A DNA stretch of 64,000 bases from Candidatus Puniceispirillum marinum IMCC1322 (GCF_000024465.1 NC_014010.1:930001-994000); one strand, 5' to 3'. Numbered from the stretch's first letter, positions 47,151-56,297 are shown. Program-made: numbers and translations. Notes: generated by a model not told the origin, from the sequence alone.

Positions 47151-47888
47151 ATGGAACGCCTGCTTGACCTATCAGGACAGACATTCATCGTGACGGGTGC
47201 TGCCCGTGGAATCGGGCTGGCGATCAGCACTTATTTTCACAGCCTAGGCGCCCGGGTCTGTGGCTGGGATCTGGATGATGCCGGTATGCAAGGCAATCCG
47301 GTTTTTGCCGACTACCAGATTGCCGATGTCAGCAATGAAGCCAGTGTCGCCACTGCCTTTGCCGCCAGCATGGCCGCGATGGGTGATGTTGACGGTATCG
47401 TCGCTAATGCCGGTATCAACGGGCCAACCAAGCCGTTATGGGACTATTCGCTGGATGAATGGCAACAGGTGATCGATATCGACCTGACCGGCGTGTTTTT
47501 GTCGGTACAACCGGTACTCAGGCACCTGCTGGCCAAAGGCAAAGGCCGGATTATTGTGATGTCATCAGTCGCTGGCAAAGAGGGCAATCCGGGGGCGGTC
47601 CCCTATGGCGCGGCAAAAGCCGGCCTGGTCGGCTATGTCAAAGGGCTGGCTCGTGAAGTCTTGCCCTCTGAAATCACGGTAAATTGTATCGCACCAGTGA
47701 TCACCGAAACCGATTTGCTGACTGGCATGTCGGCTGATTATATCAGTGACAAGAAAAGCCGGATTCCGATGGGCCGGTTTTGCACACCGCAAGAAGTCGC
47801 CACGATGGCCGCCTGGATTGCCTCGCCGCAATGTAGCTTCACCACCGGCCAGATTTTCGATGTCACCGGCGGGCGGGCAACATGGTAA
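47151..47888 (+). CDS. Short-chain dehydrogenase/reductase (SDR), classical
   Basis: 245 aa. TGAARGIGLAISTYFHSLGA cofactor motif, VANAGINGP, catalytic Ser in VMSSVAGKEGNPGAVPYGAAKAGLVGYVKGLAREV with YxxxK (Y-G-A-A-K), and a C-terminal FDVTGGRATW. Intact, unlike the other SDR at 42064. It probably oxidises the hydroxyacyl-CoA or hydroxy-ring intermediate. 22 bases after maoC-like. Confidence 0.88.
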   Translation: MERLLDLSGQTFIVTGAARGIGLAISTYFHSLGARVCGWDLDDAGMQGNPVFADYQIADVSNEASVATAFAASMAAMGDVDGIVANAGINGPTKPLWDYSLDEWQQVIDIDLTGVFLSVQPVLRHLLAKGKGRIIVMSSVAGKEGNPGAVPYGAAKAGLVGYVKGLAREVLPSEITVNCIAPVITETDLLTGMSADYISDKKSRIPMGRFCTPQEVATMAAWIASPQCSFTTGQIFDVTGGRATW

Positions 47889-47892
47889 TGCT

Positions 47893-48699
47893 ATGCGCAC
47901 GCTGACAAAGGCTGATCTCTGTATTCATCAGGTCTGTCTGGTTGAGCAATGTGACTTTGCCTCATCACTGGATGTGCTGGCACGTAATCAGATTGGCAAG
48001 ACCGCTGTGTGGCGGCCGATGCTCGAGGCTGTTGGCACGAAGACCGCCAGAAAAATGCTTGATGATAGTGGTGTGCAGGCGCACGCCCTATGCGCGTTGG
48101 AACTTTTGAAAGGTATTGAGGATGGCACCCGCATGCTGGATATCGCCGCCAGCATCGGTGCCAAAAGCGTGGTCGCCATCACCGGTGGCTTTGATGCCGA
48201 TAACACAACATTGGCAGATGCGCGTCACAATGCCATAGATATGCTGGCCAAGCTGTTGCCGATTGCCCAATCTTACAACATCACCATCGCGCTGGAACCT
48301 CTGCATCCAATGGTCTGTGGTTTGCGATCGGTGATTAGCAGCCTGCGTGAGGCTAATGATATACTCGATCAGCTAGACAGCTCAGATAATGTTGGAATCG
48401 CGCTGGATAGCTATGCGGTCTGGTGGGAGCCCGACCTAATGACGCAGATCAGCCGCGCCGGTAATCGCATCGTCAATTATCATGTTGCCGACTGGTTAGC
48501 CGAAACCAGAGATATAAGACTGGATCGGGGTATGCCAGGTGAAGGAATCATTGCATTACCTGCATTAAGAGACGCTGTGGAAGCGACTGGCTTTACCGGC
48601 CCTGTCGAAGTTGAAATTTTTTCAACCCTCACATGGTGGCAAGCCGAACCACAACACGTCGTTGACGAAATTCTGGCGCGCATAAACAGGTACTTCTGA
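47893..48699 (+). CDS. Xylose-isomerase-like TIM-barrel protein (isomerase/epimerase or 3-dehydroshikimate dehydratase-like)
   Basis: 268 aa from ATG 47893; the longer frame from 47746 is inside the SDR gene. Metal ligands are seen in ITIALEPLHPM (Glu), GIALDSYAVWW (Asp), NYHVADW (His) and VEVEIFS (Glu), the AP-endonuclease-2 fold. Distinctive start CIHQVCLVEQCDFASSLDVLARNQIGKTAVWRPMLEAVG. Proteins of this fold include 3-dehydroshikimate dehydratase (QuiC/AsbF-like), which would link AroQ to protocatechuate, but sugar isomerases share it, so function is not settled. Confidence 0.72.
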   Translation: MRTLTKADLCIHQVCLVEQCDFASSLDVLARNQIGKTAVWRPMLEAVGTKTARKMLDDSGVQAHALCALELLKGIEDGTRMLDIAASIGAKSVVAITGGFDADNTTLADARHNAIDMLAKLLPIAQSYNITIALEPLHPMVCGLRSVISSLREANDILDQLDSSDNVGIALDSYAVWWEPDLMTQISRAGNRIVNYHVADWLAETRDIRLDRGMPGEGIIALPALRDAVEATGFTGPVEVEIFSTLTWWQAEPQHVVDEILARINRYF

Positions 48700-48746
48700 T
48701 TAGATCAACAAAGATCAATTCGTAAAATGATGGTTTTCAATCAATT

Positions 48747-48776
48747 TTGACATTTAGATTGGCACATAAGCTATGT
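48747..48776 (+). promoter_or_regulatory. Possible sigma70-type promoter for the liv operon
   Basis: TTGACA at 48747-48752 (exact -35) with an imperfect -10 (CTATGT, 48771-48776) 18 bases later, in the 129-base gap before livF. The -10 match is weak. Confidence 0.35.
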
Positions 48777-48828
48777 CGCGCCAAAATAAAAATGATAAGA
48801 TTTTTGAGTGATAATTAGGGAGTAAACC

Positions 48829-49566
48829 GTGCTTGAACTAAAAAACGTTCATGCTGGCTACGGCAAGCTAAAGATATTGCGCGGCATTGATATGACTGTC
48901 GAGCGCGGGTCTATAGTTGCCTTGCTTGGCGGTAATGGTACTGGCAAATCAACTTTGTTAAAAACAGTGTCTGGTCTATTGCCTTTAATGGAAGGCAGTA
49001 TGACTTTTGACGGCGTTGATATTGGCGCACTCAAACCTCATGAACGGATGCGCTTAGGGTTGGTTCAGGTGACCCAATCTAAAGAAGCCTATCCGGCGAT
49101 GACGGTTGAAGAAAATCTGGTTCTTGGCGCCTATACGCGTAATGACCGGGTTGGCACCCTCGCCGATCTTGAAAAAGTATATGACTTTTTCCCGGTTCTG
49201 CGCGAACGCCGCAAACAGCTATCAGGCACATTATCGGGTGGTGAAGTGCAGATGCTGGTGATTGGACGCGGCTTGATGGCCAATCCGAAAATGCTGATGC
49301 TTGATGAGCCAAGCGCCGCACTGGCACCGAAAGTGGTGCTGGAAATTTTTGCCAACATCAATAAGATTGCCAAATCAGGCGTTACCATTCTTGTGGTCGA
49401 GCAGAATGTGCGCATGGCGCTGATCCTGGCCCAATATGGCTATATCATTCGTGATGGCATCATCATGATGGAAGGTGAAGCCAAGAAACTCATAAGCGAT
49501 CCGGCGGTCAAGGAATCATTCCTCGGCGGTTCTGTTGCCAACACATCAAAAAAGCTGAACGCATAA
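48829..49566 (+). CDS. livF: Branched-chain amino acid-type ABC transporter ATPase LivF
   Basis: 245 aa, GTG start at 48829 with AGGGAG upstream. Walker A GGNGTGKSTLLKTVSGLL near residue 36, signature LSGGEVQMLVIGRGLM, Walker B MLMLDEPSAALAP, switch VVEQNVRMAL. First gene of a complete five-gene Liv (HAAT) transporter, order livF-H-K-M-G. Substrate in this family ranges from Leu/Ile/Val to urea, short-chain amides and aromatic acids; the catabolic context suggests a cyclic or aromatic acid. Confidence 0.88.
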   Translation: MLELKNVHAGYGKLKILRGIDMTVERGSIVALLGGNGTGKSTLLKTVSGLLPLMEGSMTFDGVDIGALKPHERMRLGLVQVTQSKEAYPAMTVEENLVLGAYTRNDRVGTLADLEKVYDFFPVLRERRKQLSGTLSGGEVQMLVIGRGLMANPKMLMLDEPSAALAPKVVLEIFANINKIAKSGVTILVVEQNVRMALILAQYGYIIRDGIIMMEGEAKKLISDPAVKESFLGGSVANTSKKLNA

Positions 49567-49586
49567 AGCTAGGGAACATAAATATC

Positions 49587-50498
49587 ATGGACTTCGATTA
49601 TAATTCTCTGATGGCTTTCATCATTTTTGGCGTGACGATAGGTGTTGTTTACGGCATCGTCGCATTAGGTATATCCCTGATTTATTCAGGTCTGGACATT
49701 GTACATTTTGCGCATGGTGAAATGTATATGTTCGGAGCGTTTTTTGGCCTGGTGTTGGCAAATAATGTCGGGCTTCCCTATCCAGTTGCGTTAATCGGCG
49801 CGATGATAATGACGGCGTGTCTGGGCATGTTTGTCGAACGCGTGTTCTATCGACGCCTGACAAGTGCTGGCGGCGGCTATACCGTGGCCGGCATGGGCAT
49901 GATTATCTGTGGTTTTGGCATGTCTGTCGCCTTGGTCAATGTCGCTTATTTCATCTGGGGTGCCGAGGCTGAGCCATTCCGTGCCAATCTTGATTATATC
50001 CCACGTCTGCAATTTGCCGGTGATATCGAAGTTCCCGAAAGCTATGTTTTAACCGCGATCATTTCGGTTGTTCTGATGGCGGCGCTGCATTACTTCCTGC
50101 GCCACACCAAGACAGGTCTGGCGGTGCGGGCTGTCGCACATAATAAAGACATCGCTTATCTGATGGGCATCAATGTACCGTTGATGATTTCACTGATCTT
50201 TGGTCTGTCATGCGCATTGGCAGCTGCGGCCGGGGTGTTGATCGGGCCGATGCAGTCAGTTCAGGTCGAGATGGGCTATCTGATGTTGATGAAGGCTTTT
50301 GCCGCGGCGGTTGTTGGCGGCTTTGGGTCACTGCCGGGGGCAATCCTTGGCGGTATCATGGTTGGTATTTTCGAAAATCTTGGGGCGGCATATATATCGC
50401 CAAGCCATAAAGATATTTACGCATTTTTGCTTTTAATTCTTGTACTTATGTTCCGCCCGTCGGGACTGTTTGGAATTGAAGCAAAAGTAAAGGCATAG
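49587..50498 (+). CDS. livH: Liv-type ABC transporter permease LivH
   Basis: 303-aa membrane permease with about eight helices. GVVYGIVALGISLIYSGLDIVHFAHGEMYMFGAFFGLVLA at the start is the LivH signature. FAAAVVGGFGSLPGAILGGIMVGIFENLGAAYISPSHKD is the conserved C-terminal loop. 20 bases after livF. Confidence 0.88.
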   Translation: MDFDYNSLMAFIIFGVTIGVVYGIVALGISLIYSGLDIVHFAHGEMYMFGAFFGLVLANNVGLPYPVALIGAMIMTACLGMFVERVFYRRLTSAGGGYTVAGMGMIICGFGMSVALVNVAYFIWGAEAEPFRANLDYIPRLQFAGDIEVPESYVLTAIISVVLMAALHYFLRHTKTGLAVRAVAHNKDIAYLMGINVPLMISLIFGLSCALAAAAGVLIGPMQSVQVEMGYLMLMKAFAAAVVGGFGSLPGAILGGIMVGIFENLGAAYISPSHKDIYAFLLLILVLMFRPSGLFGIEAKVKA

Positions 50499-50569
50499 CG
50501 AACGGTAAAAATTTCGCGCTACGCTACTAAAGAAGGCAAAATGTAATAATTGCTAAAATGGAGGAGAAG

Positions 50570-51775
50570 ATGAATATCATGAAATCAACCTTTGCTAGCT
50601 TACTTGTCGGGGGTGTAGCCCTTGCCAGTACGGCAGCATTTGCAGGTGACATCCGCGTTGGTATCACAATGCGTATGGTCAGTGAAAATGGTCAGAAATA
50701 CGGCCAGATGATGATGGATGAAATCAAATCCATCAATGATTCTGGTGGTATCAATGGCAATATGATTAAAGCCACTTTGATGAATGACGAATGTAAGTCA
50801 GACAAAGGTGTCGCCAACGCCAACAAGCTTATTTTCCAGGAAAAGGTTCATATGCTTATCGGTTCGACCTGTTCGTCAGTGTCTTTGCCGATTGTTGACG
50901 TAACCGCCAAAGCCGGCGTTGCCCAGCTGATCCCGCATTCAACAAATGCAAAAATCACCCAGAAGGGCAGTGAGTGGGTCTTCCGCATTCCTGTATCTGG
51001 TCGTTATTACGGTGGTGTGAACGCCAAATATGTTGGTGACAACATTGGTAAAAAGATCGCCTATATCTGTGCGGCTGATGCGGCTTCGGTCAATGACTGT
51101 GCTGCCATGCAGGGTCAGATCAAAAAGCAGTTTGGTGCCGATCCAGCCTATATTGCCAATGTGCAGGAAAAAGAAGTCGATTTCCGTTCACATATGCAGA
51201 AAATCAAGTCAATGAATGTTGACGGTATCATGGTTGCGGCTTTGGCTGAGACAATGGCACGTGCGCTTATGCAGTCATATGAAGCAGGTATCGGCGATGA
51301 TGTTCGCCGTATCGGTTCATCATCAGCATCTAACGCACCTGTGCCACGGATTGCTGGCGATGCTGTCAAAGGCGTGTTCTTTACAGCGGCCTATGCCGCA
51401 GCTGATCAGCGCCCAATTGCCAAGCTGTTCAACGCAATGGTTAAAGACAAATATGGCATCCACGCACCTGACCATGATTTCTCGCAGGCATATGACCTCG
51501 TGCGGATCATGGAACAGGCTCTGAACAGTGCGGATTTGAACCTGGACAGTGCCTCACTTGAAGCTGACCGTACAGCCATTCGTGATGCGATTGCTGGCGT
51601 GAAGAACTATGAAGGTCTGGCATCAGGCCCAATCAGCTTCTGTGCGGCCGCAACACCTCAGTGCCGTGACGGTAACAGAACAGCCGTTCTGATCGGTTAC
51701 ACAAAGGGTGGCGAAAACTTTGAAACCGAAGTTCTTGCCCGTGTGACCATGCCTATCGATTTTGGCCTTGAATAG
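50570..51775 (+). CDS. livK: Liv-type ABC transporter substrate-binding protein
   Basis: Periplasmic type I binding protein, 401 aa from ATG 50570 (GGAGGAGAAG directly upstream; ATG 50558 is before the site). Signal peptide MNIMKSTFASLLVGGVALASTAAFA, cut before GDIRVG. The mature protein begins RVGITMRMVSENGQKYGQMMMDEIKSINDSGGINGN; cysteines at CKSDK, CSSVSLP, CAADAASVNDCAAM and FCAAATPQC could form disulfides. Followed by a hairpin before livM, consistent with its needing higher expression. Confidence 0.88.
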   Translation: MNIMKSTFASLLVGGVALASTAAFAGDIRVGITMRMVSENGQKYGQMMMDEIKSINDSGGINGNMIKATLMNDECKSDKGVANANKLIFQEKVHMLIGSTCSSVSLPIVDVTAKAGVAQLIPHSTNAKITQKGSEWVFRIPVSGRYYGGVNAKYVGDNIGKKIAYICAADAASVNDCAAMQGQIKKQFGADPAYIANVQEKEVDFRSHMQKIKSMNVDGIMVAALAETMARALMQSYEAGIGDDVRRIGSSSASNAPVPRIAGDAVKGVFFTAAYAAADQRPIAKLFNAMVKDKYGIHAPDHDFSQAYDLVRIMEQALNSADLNLDSASLEADRTAIRDAIAGVKNYEGLASGPISFCAAATPQCRDGNRTAVLIGYTKGGENFETEVLARVTMPIDFGLE

Positions 51776-51793
51776 GTCATAGCCCACCTTTTG

Positions 51794-51826
51794 AAGCTGG
51801 GGCAGATTTCCCTGCTCCAGCTTTTC
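51794..51826 (+). terminator. Intra-operon hairpin between livK and livM
   Basis: AAGCTGGGGCAG (51794-51805) pairs with CTGCTCCAGCTT (51812-51823), one G-T pair, 6-base loop, followed by TTCTTCCCC. Probably an attenuator that lowers livMG relative to livK. Confidence 0.65.
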
Positions 51827-51855
51827 TTCCCCCTGAGATATGGACAATTAAACAG

Positions 51856-52944
51856 ATGAATATCTTTGTTTTAATTATTGAAAAATTTGTTGCATTGGGT
51901 GAGTCATTAGCTCGCAAACACCGGCTTTTGCCGTGGCTACTTGCCTATATTGCGCTCCTGCCCTTGCCCTTTATTTTATCATTTTTATTTAGTGAGTATC
52001 TGATTAATCTGGCTAATCGTGCCTGTCTGTTCATTCTGCTGGCGGTTGGTCTGAATATCGTTAAAGGCTTTTGTGGTCAGGTAACGGTTGGCCATATCGG
52101 TCTTTATGCGATTGGTGCCGTGACCTCGGCGATTTTGGCCTTAGAGCCTGGTAGCTTTGGCGACACATGGGGCTTTGGCCTGTCAGTATGGGTCGCTATC
52201 CCGATTGCGGTTCTGGTCACGGCGCTGGCTGGCGTTATCGTTGGTCTGCCATCGGTACGGCTTGAAGGAGCGTATCTGGCACTGGCCACGCTTGGCCTTG
52301 GCGAGTCTGTGCGGATCATGATTGCGGTCACACCACAATTGGGATCTAGCACCGGATTGATGATGATCCCGCCACCATCTGTTGGCGGCTTCGCTTTCGA
52401 AAGCTTCACCAGCTATTATTATCTGGTAATGACCGCCGCCGTTATCGGCATCTATTTTTCTTTTGCCATTTTGCGTTCGGCAACTGGCCGCGCCTTTCAG
52501 GCGATACGCGAAGATACCATCGCCGCGTCAGTCAATGGTATCAATGTGGTGAAATATAAGCTACTTGCCTTTGTGCTGAGCGCGGTTTATGCCGGTCTGG
52601 CTGGAGCCTTATTTGCGCATATGCCACCAGGCTATCTGCACCATAATAATTTCACCATCATCGAAATGGTCACGCTGTTGTTGATGGTCGTGCTTGGCGG
52701 TATTGGCAATGTATGGGGCGGCGTCATTGGTGCAATCGTCGTCACCATTGCCTATGATCAGACCAAGGATCTGGTGTTCTATTTCATGGATCGTCCGATC
52801 ATCATCCAGCCGATTGTGTTTGGCCTGAGCATGGTGCTGCTGGTTCTGTTCATGCCACGCGGTATTGGTGGCTGGATCGAAGGTTTCCAGCGCAACCGTC
52901 GCTTTATCAAACAAAGTGAGGAGCGCTTAGATGGCACTGCTTGA
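51856..52944 (+). CDS. livM: Liv-type ABC transporter permease LivM
   Basis: 362-aa membrane permease. FCGQVTVGHIGLYAIGAVTSAILA near residue 75 and IREDTIAASVNGINVVKYKLLAFVLSAVYAGLAGALFAHMPPGYLHHNNFTIIEMVTLLLMVVLGGIGNVWG are the conserved blocks. Overlaps livG by 14 bases. Confidence 0.88.
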   Translation: MNIFVLIIEKFVALGESLARKHRLLPWLLAYIALLPLPFILSFLFSEYLINLANRACLFILLAVGLNIVKGFCGQVTVGHIGLYAIGAVTSAILALEPGSFGDTWGFGLSVWVAIPIAVLVTALAGVIVGLPSVRLEGAYLALATLGLGESVRIMIAVTPQLGSSTGLMMIPPPSVGGFAFESFTSYYYLVMTAAVIGIYFSFAILRSATGRAFQAIREDTIAASVNGINVVKYKLLAFVLSAVYAGLAGALFAHMPPGYLHHNNFTIIEMVTLLLMVVLGGIGNVWGGVIGAIVVTIAYDQTKDLVFYFMDRPIIIQPIVFGLSMVLLVLFMPRGIGGWIEGFQRNRRFIKQSEERLDGTA

Positions 52945-53728
52945 AACGCGTAATCTGAGCAAAAGTTTTGGCGGCTTGCAGGCAATCAATGATGTCAGCC
53001 TGAAAGTAGAGCCCAATACGGTGCATGGTCTGATCGGGCCGAATGGCTCGGGCAAATCGACCTTTTTCAATCTGCTGACAGGTGTGTATCAGCCAGATGC
53101 CGGAAGCTATATCGAATTTAATGGTATCGATATCACCAATAAACCCGCGCATTATATTGCCGAACAGGGGCTGTCACGTACGTTTCAGCTTTTGCGTCTT
53201 TATGGCGAATTGAGCGTGCTTGATAATGTTATGGTTGGCTATCATCCACATACCAAATACAGCCCGCTAGCGCCCTTTTTCAAAGGGGCCGAAGTGCGCC
53301 GTCAGGATGCCATTGTCCGCGATGAAATGATGGAATTGCTGGAATTTATCGGACTGGCAGAACATGCGGAAATTCCGGCAGCCGAACTATCTGGTGGCCA
53401 GCGTCGTTTGCTGGCTCTGGGGCGGGCGATTGCCACCCGGCCTAAATTGCTGTTGCTGGACGAACCAGGCGCGGGCCTGTCACCCGTCAATGTCGATAAT
53501 CTGATGGCGACGATCATGACGCTGAAAGAACGCTATAACCTGACTATTGTCGTGGTTGAGCATATTCTGAAAGTTGTGATGAATACCTGTGAAACGGTAA
53601 GCGTCCTTGACCATGGCCAGAAAATCTCGGAAGGCACGCCTGAATTCGTGAAGAATGATCCGGCGGTGGTCGAAGCCTATCTGGGACGTGAAATGGCCGA
53701 CGAGGAAATCCGCGCCGCGATGGGGTGA
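52931..53728 (+). CDS. livG: Liv-type ABC transporter ATPase LivG
   Basis: 265 aa. Walker A GPNGSGKSTFFNLLTGVY, LSRTFQLLRLYGELSVLDNVMVGYH, signature LSGGQRRLLALGRAIA, Walker B LLLDEPGAGLSP, switch VVEHILKVVMN. Last gene of the transporter; partner of LivF. Confidence 0.88.
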   Translation: MALLETRNLSKSFGGLQAINDVSLKVEPNTVHGLIGPNGSGKSTFFNLLTGVYQPDAGSYIEFNGIDITNKPAHYIAEQGLSRTFQLLRLYGELSVLDNVMVGYHPHTKYSPLAPFFKGAEVRRQDAIVRDEMMELLEFIGLAEHAEIPAAELSGGQRRLLALGRAIATRPKLLLLDEPGAGLSPVNVDNLMATIMTLKERYNLTIVVVEHILKVVMNTCETVSVLDHGQKISEGTPEFVKNDPAVVEAYLGREMADEEIRAAMG

Positions 53729-53846
53729 TTCTGGCTATCCGGCAAGGTATGACCCCCGCGCCACAATTCAACATTGTCCCATCTCAAGAAAGATACAGGT
53801 TGTGACAACGTCAAACTTCGGTTTGAGGCCTTTTGTGCGCCCTAAT

Positions 53847-53919
53847 CACGCCCCGCGATCAGGTACATCTCACGCCCCCGCGATCAGGTACATCTCATGC
53901 CCCGCGATCAGGTACATCT
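53847..53919 (+). repeat. Three tandem 24-25-bp repeats
   Basis: Units at 53847-53870, 53871-53895 and 53896-53919 sharing GCGATCAGGTACATCT and a preceding CAYGCCCC. They lie in the 349-base gap between livG and the MFS gene. The rest of that gap has no gene or clear promoter boxes. Confidence 0.9.
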
Positions 53920-54077
53920 AATGACCATTACGCCAAAATTCAAGTCGCCATGGTAACAATGGCGTTTGCTTAATGCCTAGCATGGTTTGACATGAATAAG
54001 GTTCTGTATGGATTAGTTCTTTTTAAAATAATGTGTCTATTGGCCATATGACCGCCATTCACTTTTTGGAGGACGTC

Positions 54078-55304
54078 ATGGAAAAATTAACAGGTATCAT
54101 GTTCTTTGCAACCTTGTTGTGTTTTACTGCCTTTATCGGGGTTACATACGGTTTTGGGGTATATTTGTTTCCCGCACTCGCGCCTGAAATGATGCGCGAT
54201 ATTGAGTTTACATATCGTGACATGGGGTTAGCGACGGGATTAGCACAGGCTGGTTTTCTATGCTGTGCTTTGCTTAGCGGATTGCTGACCAAACGTTATG
54301 GCGGTTTTACCATTATCCGCATATCCCTTTTGACATGCCTGTTGAGCCTGGCTGGCATAGTCATAACAGACAGCTTTATGGTGATATCTGCGATGCTTGT
54401 GCTTCTTGGTGGCAGTGCCGCAGCGGTCTGGACACCAATGGCCGAACTGTCACAACGTTTCTTTGCATCGCGGCATCAAGGCAAGTCACTTGGTTTAATG
54501 TCATCAGGTACGGCTTACGGGGTTTTTATCAATAGCTTGCTCATTGCTGTAGTTTTTCAAACATATGGCTGGCGCGCTATATGGCTTATATCCTGTGTGT
54601 TGGTAGTGCTGTTATGCGCTGGCTCATTCATTCTGCTTGGCACATTAGAGAGATTGGATCAGCCACCTAAGCCCCAAGCTGAAACGCAGATGAGGACAGA
54701 GCCAACGGTTGCGTCGCAAATCAAATCCCTGCCATTGGGAAACACGTCGCTCATTCTATGTCTTATGTTGCTTAATGGTTTTGCATGTATTCCGTTCCAG
54801 ACCTATCTGACATCATTTCTGGTCGATGAACATATGTTCAACCTGCAAAATAGCGCTAACGCATGGCGTCTGATCGGTTTGATCGGAATGTTTAGCGGGT
54901 TTGCCATGGGGGCGTTAGGTGACCGGATCACTATTCGCTGGTCGTTGTTGATAACCTATGGTGCACTTGGTCTTGCCACGTCAATGTTGCTGATAGGACA
55001 AGTCGAAACCTTTCACCTCTATATTATCGCATCCGCATTCGGACTTGCCTTTTATGCGATCTTTGGACTTTTGCCAGCCTATATCAGCCACAATTATCAG
55101 GGTAATAAAGCCTCGATTGTTTTTGCCTTTGGTAATATTGCGCTGGGCTTGGGTGGCATTATTGGCAATGCAGCGGGCGGCATGATCAAACAGCAAACCG
55201 GATCATTCGCTGGACTCTATAGTGCCATTTTGATCGTCACATGTGTATCGATTGGTCTGTGTTTCCGGCTTAAACCAGAATCCAGCTTGCGCAAGATAGG
55301 CTGA
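54078..55304 (+). CDS. MFS transporter
   Basis: 408-aa major facilitator with 12 predicted helices. ATG 54078 has TTGGAGGAC upstream; the open frame reaches 54033. Loop 2-3 motif is seen as GLLTKRYGGFTI, and a central loop with PPKPQAETQMRTEP separates the halves. GDRITIRWSL lies after helix 8. Type suggests small carboxylate uptake. Being just before the lig operon and convergent with its LysR gene, it may import protocatechuate or a precursor; this is inference. Confidence 0.82.
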   Translation: MEKLTGIMFFATLLCFTAFIGVTYGFGVYLFPALAPEMMRDIEFTYRDMGLATGLAQAGFLCCALLSGLLTKRYGGFTIIRISLLTCLLSLAGIVITDSFMVISAMLVLLGGSAAAVWTPMAELSQRFFASRHQGKSLGLMSSGTAYGVFINSLLIAVVFQTYGWRAIWLISCVLVVLLCAGSFILLGTLERLDQPPKPQAETQMRTEPTVASQIKSLPLGNTSLILCLMLLNGFACIPFQTYLTSFLVDEHMFNLQNSANAWRLIGLIGMFSGFAMGALGDRITIRWSLLITYGALGLATSMLLIGQVETFHLYIIASAFGLAFYAIFGLLPAYISHNYQGNKASIVFAFGNIALGLGGIIGNAAGGMIKQQTGSFAGLYSAILIVTCVSIGLCFRLKPESSLRKIG

Positions 55305-55307
55305 ATG

Positions 55308-56213
55308 CTATTTCGCCGTGGCCACACACGTCTTGGCAAAATCGATAAAGACACGGATTTTCTGCGGAACGAAACGGTGCCGCAAATAAAGAGCCGAGAC
55401 GGTAGCATCCATATCGAGCTTGACCGTGGGTAAAATCTGTAACAATGCACCCGTAGCCAAGGCTGACTTGCAATAGATATCAGGCATGAAACTGATACCA
55501 CCACCCTGCTTGATGGTTTCCCTTAACAATACCGGATCATTGACTGGCATCGCACCAAGACAATTCAGAAAGCGACGCGATGCGGGTGCAGGATCATCAA
55601 ACAGAACCGGCATTTTGCGCAAAAGATAGCGCTGTTCACAAAAGCGCATATGCGCGGTGATGGACTCTATATCAGCCGTTACCTTGGCAAGTTCCAGATA
55701 GTCAGGGCTGGCCACCCAGATCAGCTTGGTACGCATCAAGGTCTGGCAATAAAGATCCGAATCTTCCTGCACATCCGGCGAGATAGACAGATCAATATGA
55801 TCCGTCATCAGATTAACCGGATGGCCAACAACGCGGATATCCAGATTTATGTCAGGATAGACTGCCGTGAATTCTGCCAGACGCCCACCAATGATCTCGC
55901 GGCTAAAGGCCATCGGAACCGCCACCGTCAGATTACCCGAAGGGCGTTTCTGGATACCGGCCAGCGCGGCACTGGCCGCTTCAGCCTGTTCGACGATCAG
56001 GCTGGCATGCGAGAGGAATACCTGCCCTTCATCAGTCAGGCGCACATTGCGCGTATTGCGGTCAAACAGGCTAAGGCCAAGCGCCGCTTCAAGCCGGGTA
56101 ATCGCGCGGGATACGGATGATTTCGGCATACCAAGCTTACGCGCGGCGAGGCTGATGCCTGCATGTTCGGCAACCGCAACAAAGACAGGAATGTCATTTA
56201 TGTTCCATTTCAT
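55308..56213 (-). CDS. LysR-family regulator of the protocatechuate operon
   Basis: 301 aa from ATG 56213 (a TTG extends the frame to 56219). HTH: DIPVFVAVAEHAGISLAARKLGMPKSSVSRAITRLEAALGLSLFDRNTRNVRLTDEG. The effector domain follows (GNLTVAVPMAFSREIIGGRLAEFTAVYPDINLDI). Divergent from ligA with an 84-base gap, so the usual LysR layout for control of the neighbouring operon. The effector is probably a lig-pathway intermediate. Confidence 0.88.
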   Translation of the reverse strand: MKWNINDIPVFVAVAEHAGISLAARKLGMPKSSVSRAITRLEAALGLSLFDRNTRNVRLTDEGQVFLSHASLIVEQAEAASAALAGIQKRPSGNLTVAVPMAFSREIIGGRLAEFTAVYPDINLDIRVVGHPVNLMTDHIDLSISPDVQEDSDLYCQTLMRTKLIWVASPDYLELAKVTADIESITAHMRFCEQRYLLRKMPVLFDDPAPASRRFLNCLGAMPVNDPVLLRETIKQGGGISFMPDIYCKSALATGALLQILPTVKLDMDATVSALYLRHRFVPQKIRVFIDFAKTCVATAK

Positions 56214-56244
56214 GAACAATCCGTTCTATTTTTGATTATTGTTC
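56214..56244. promoter_or_regulatory. Inverted repeat at LysR-ligA intergenic region
   Basis: GAACAAT (56214-56220) and ATTGTTC (56238-56244), 17-base spacer, perfect 7-bp arms, adjoining the LysR start. Candidate LysR-type binding region; it does not clearly contain a T-N11-A core. Confidence 0.35.
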
Positions 56245-56297
56245 TTAAATTCAATCTAATTTACTGTCAGATATTATGCTAATTGTCAAAAGGCAAG

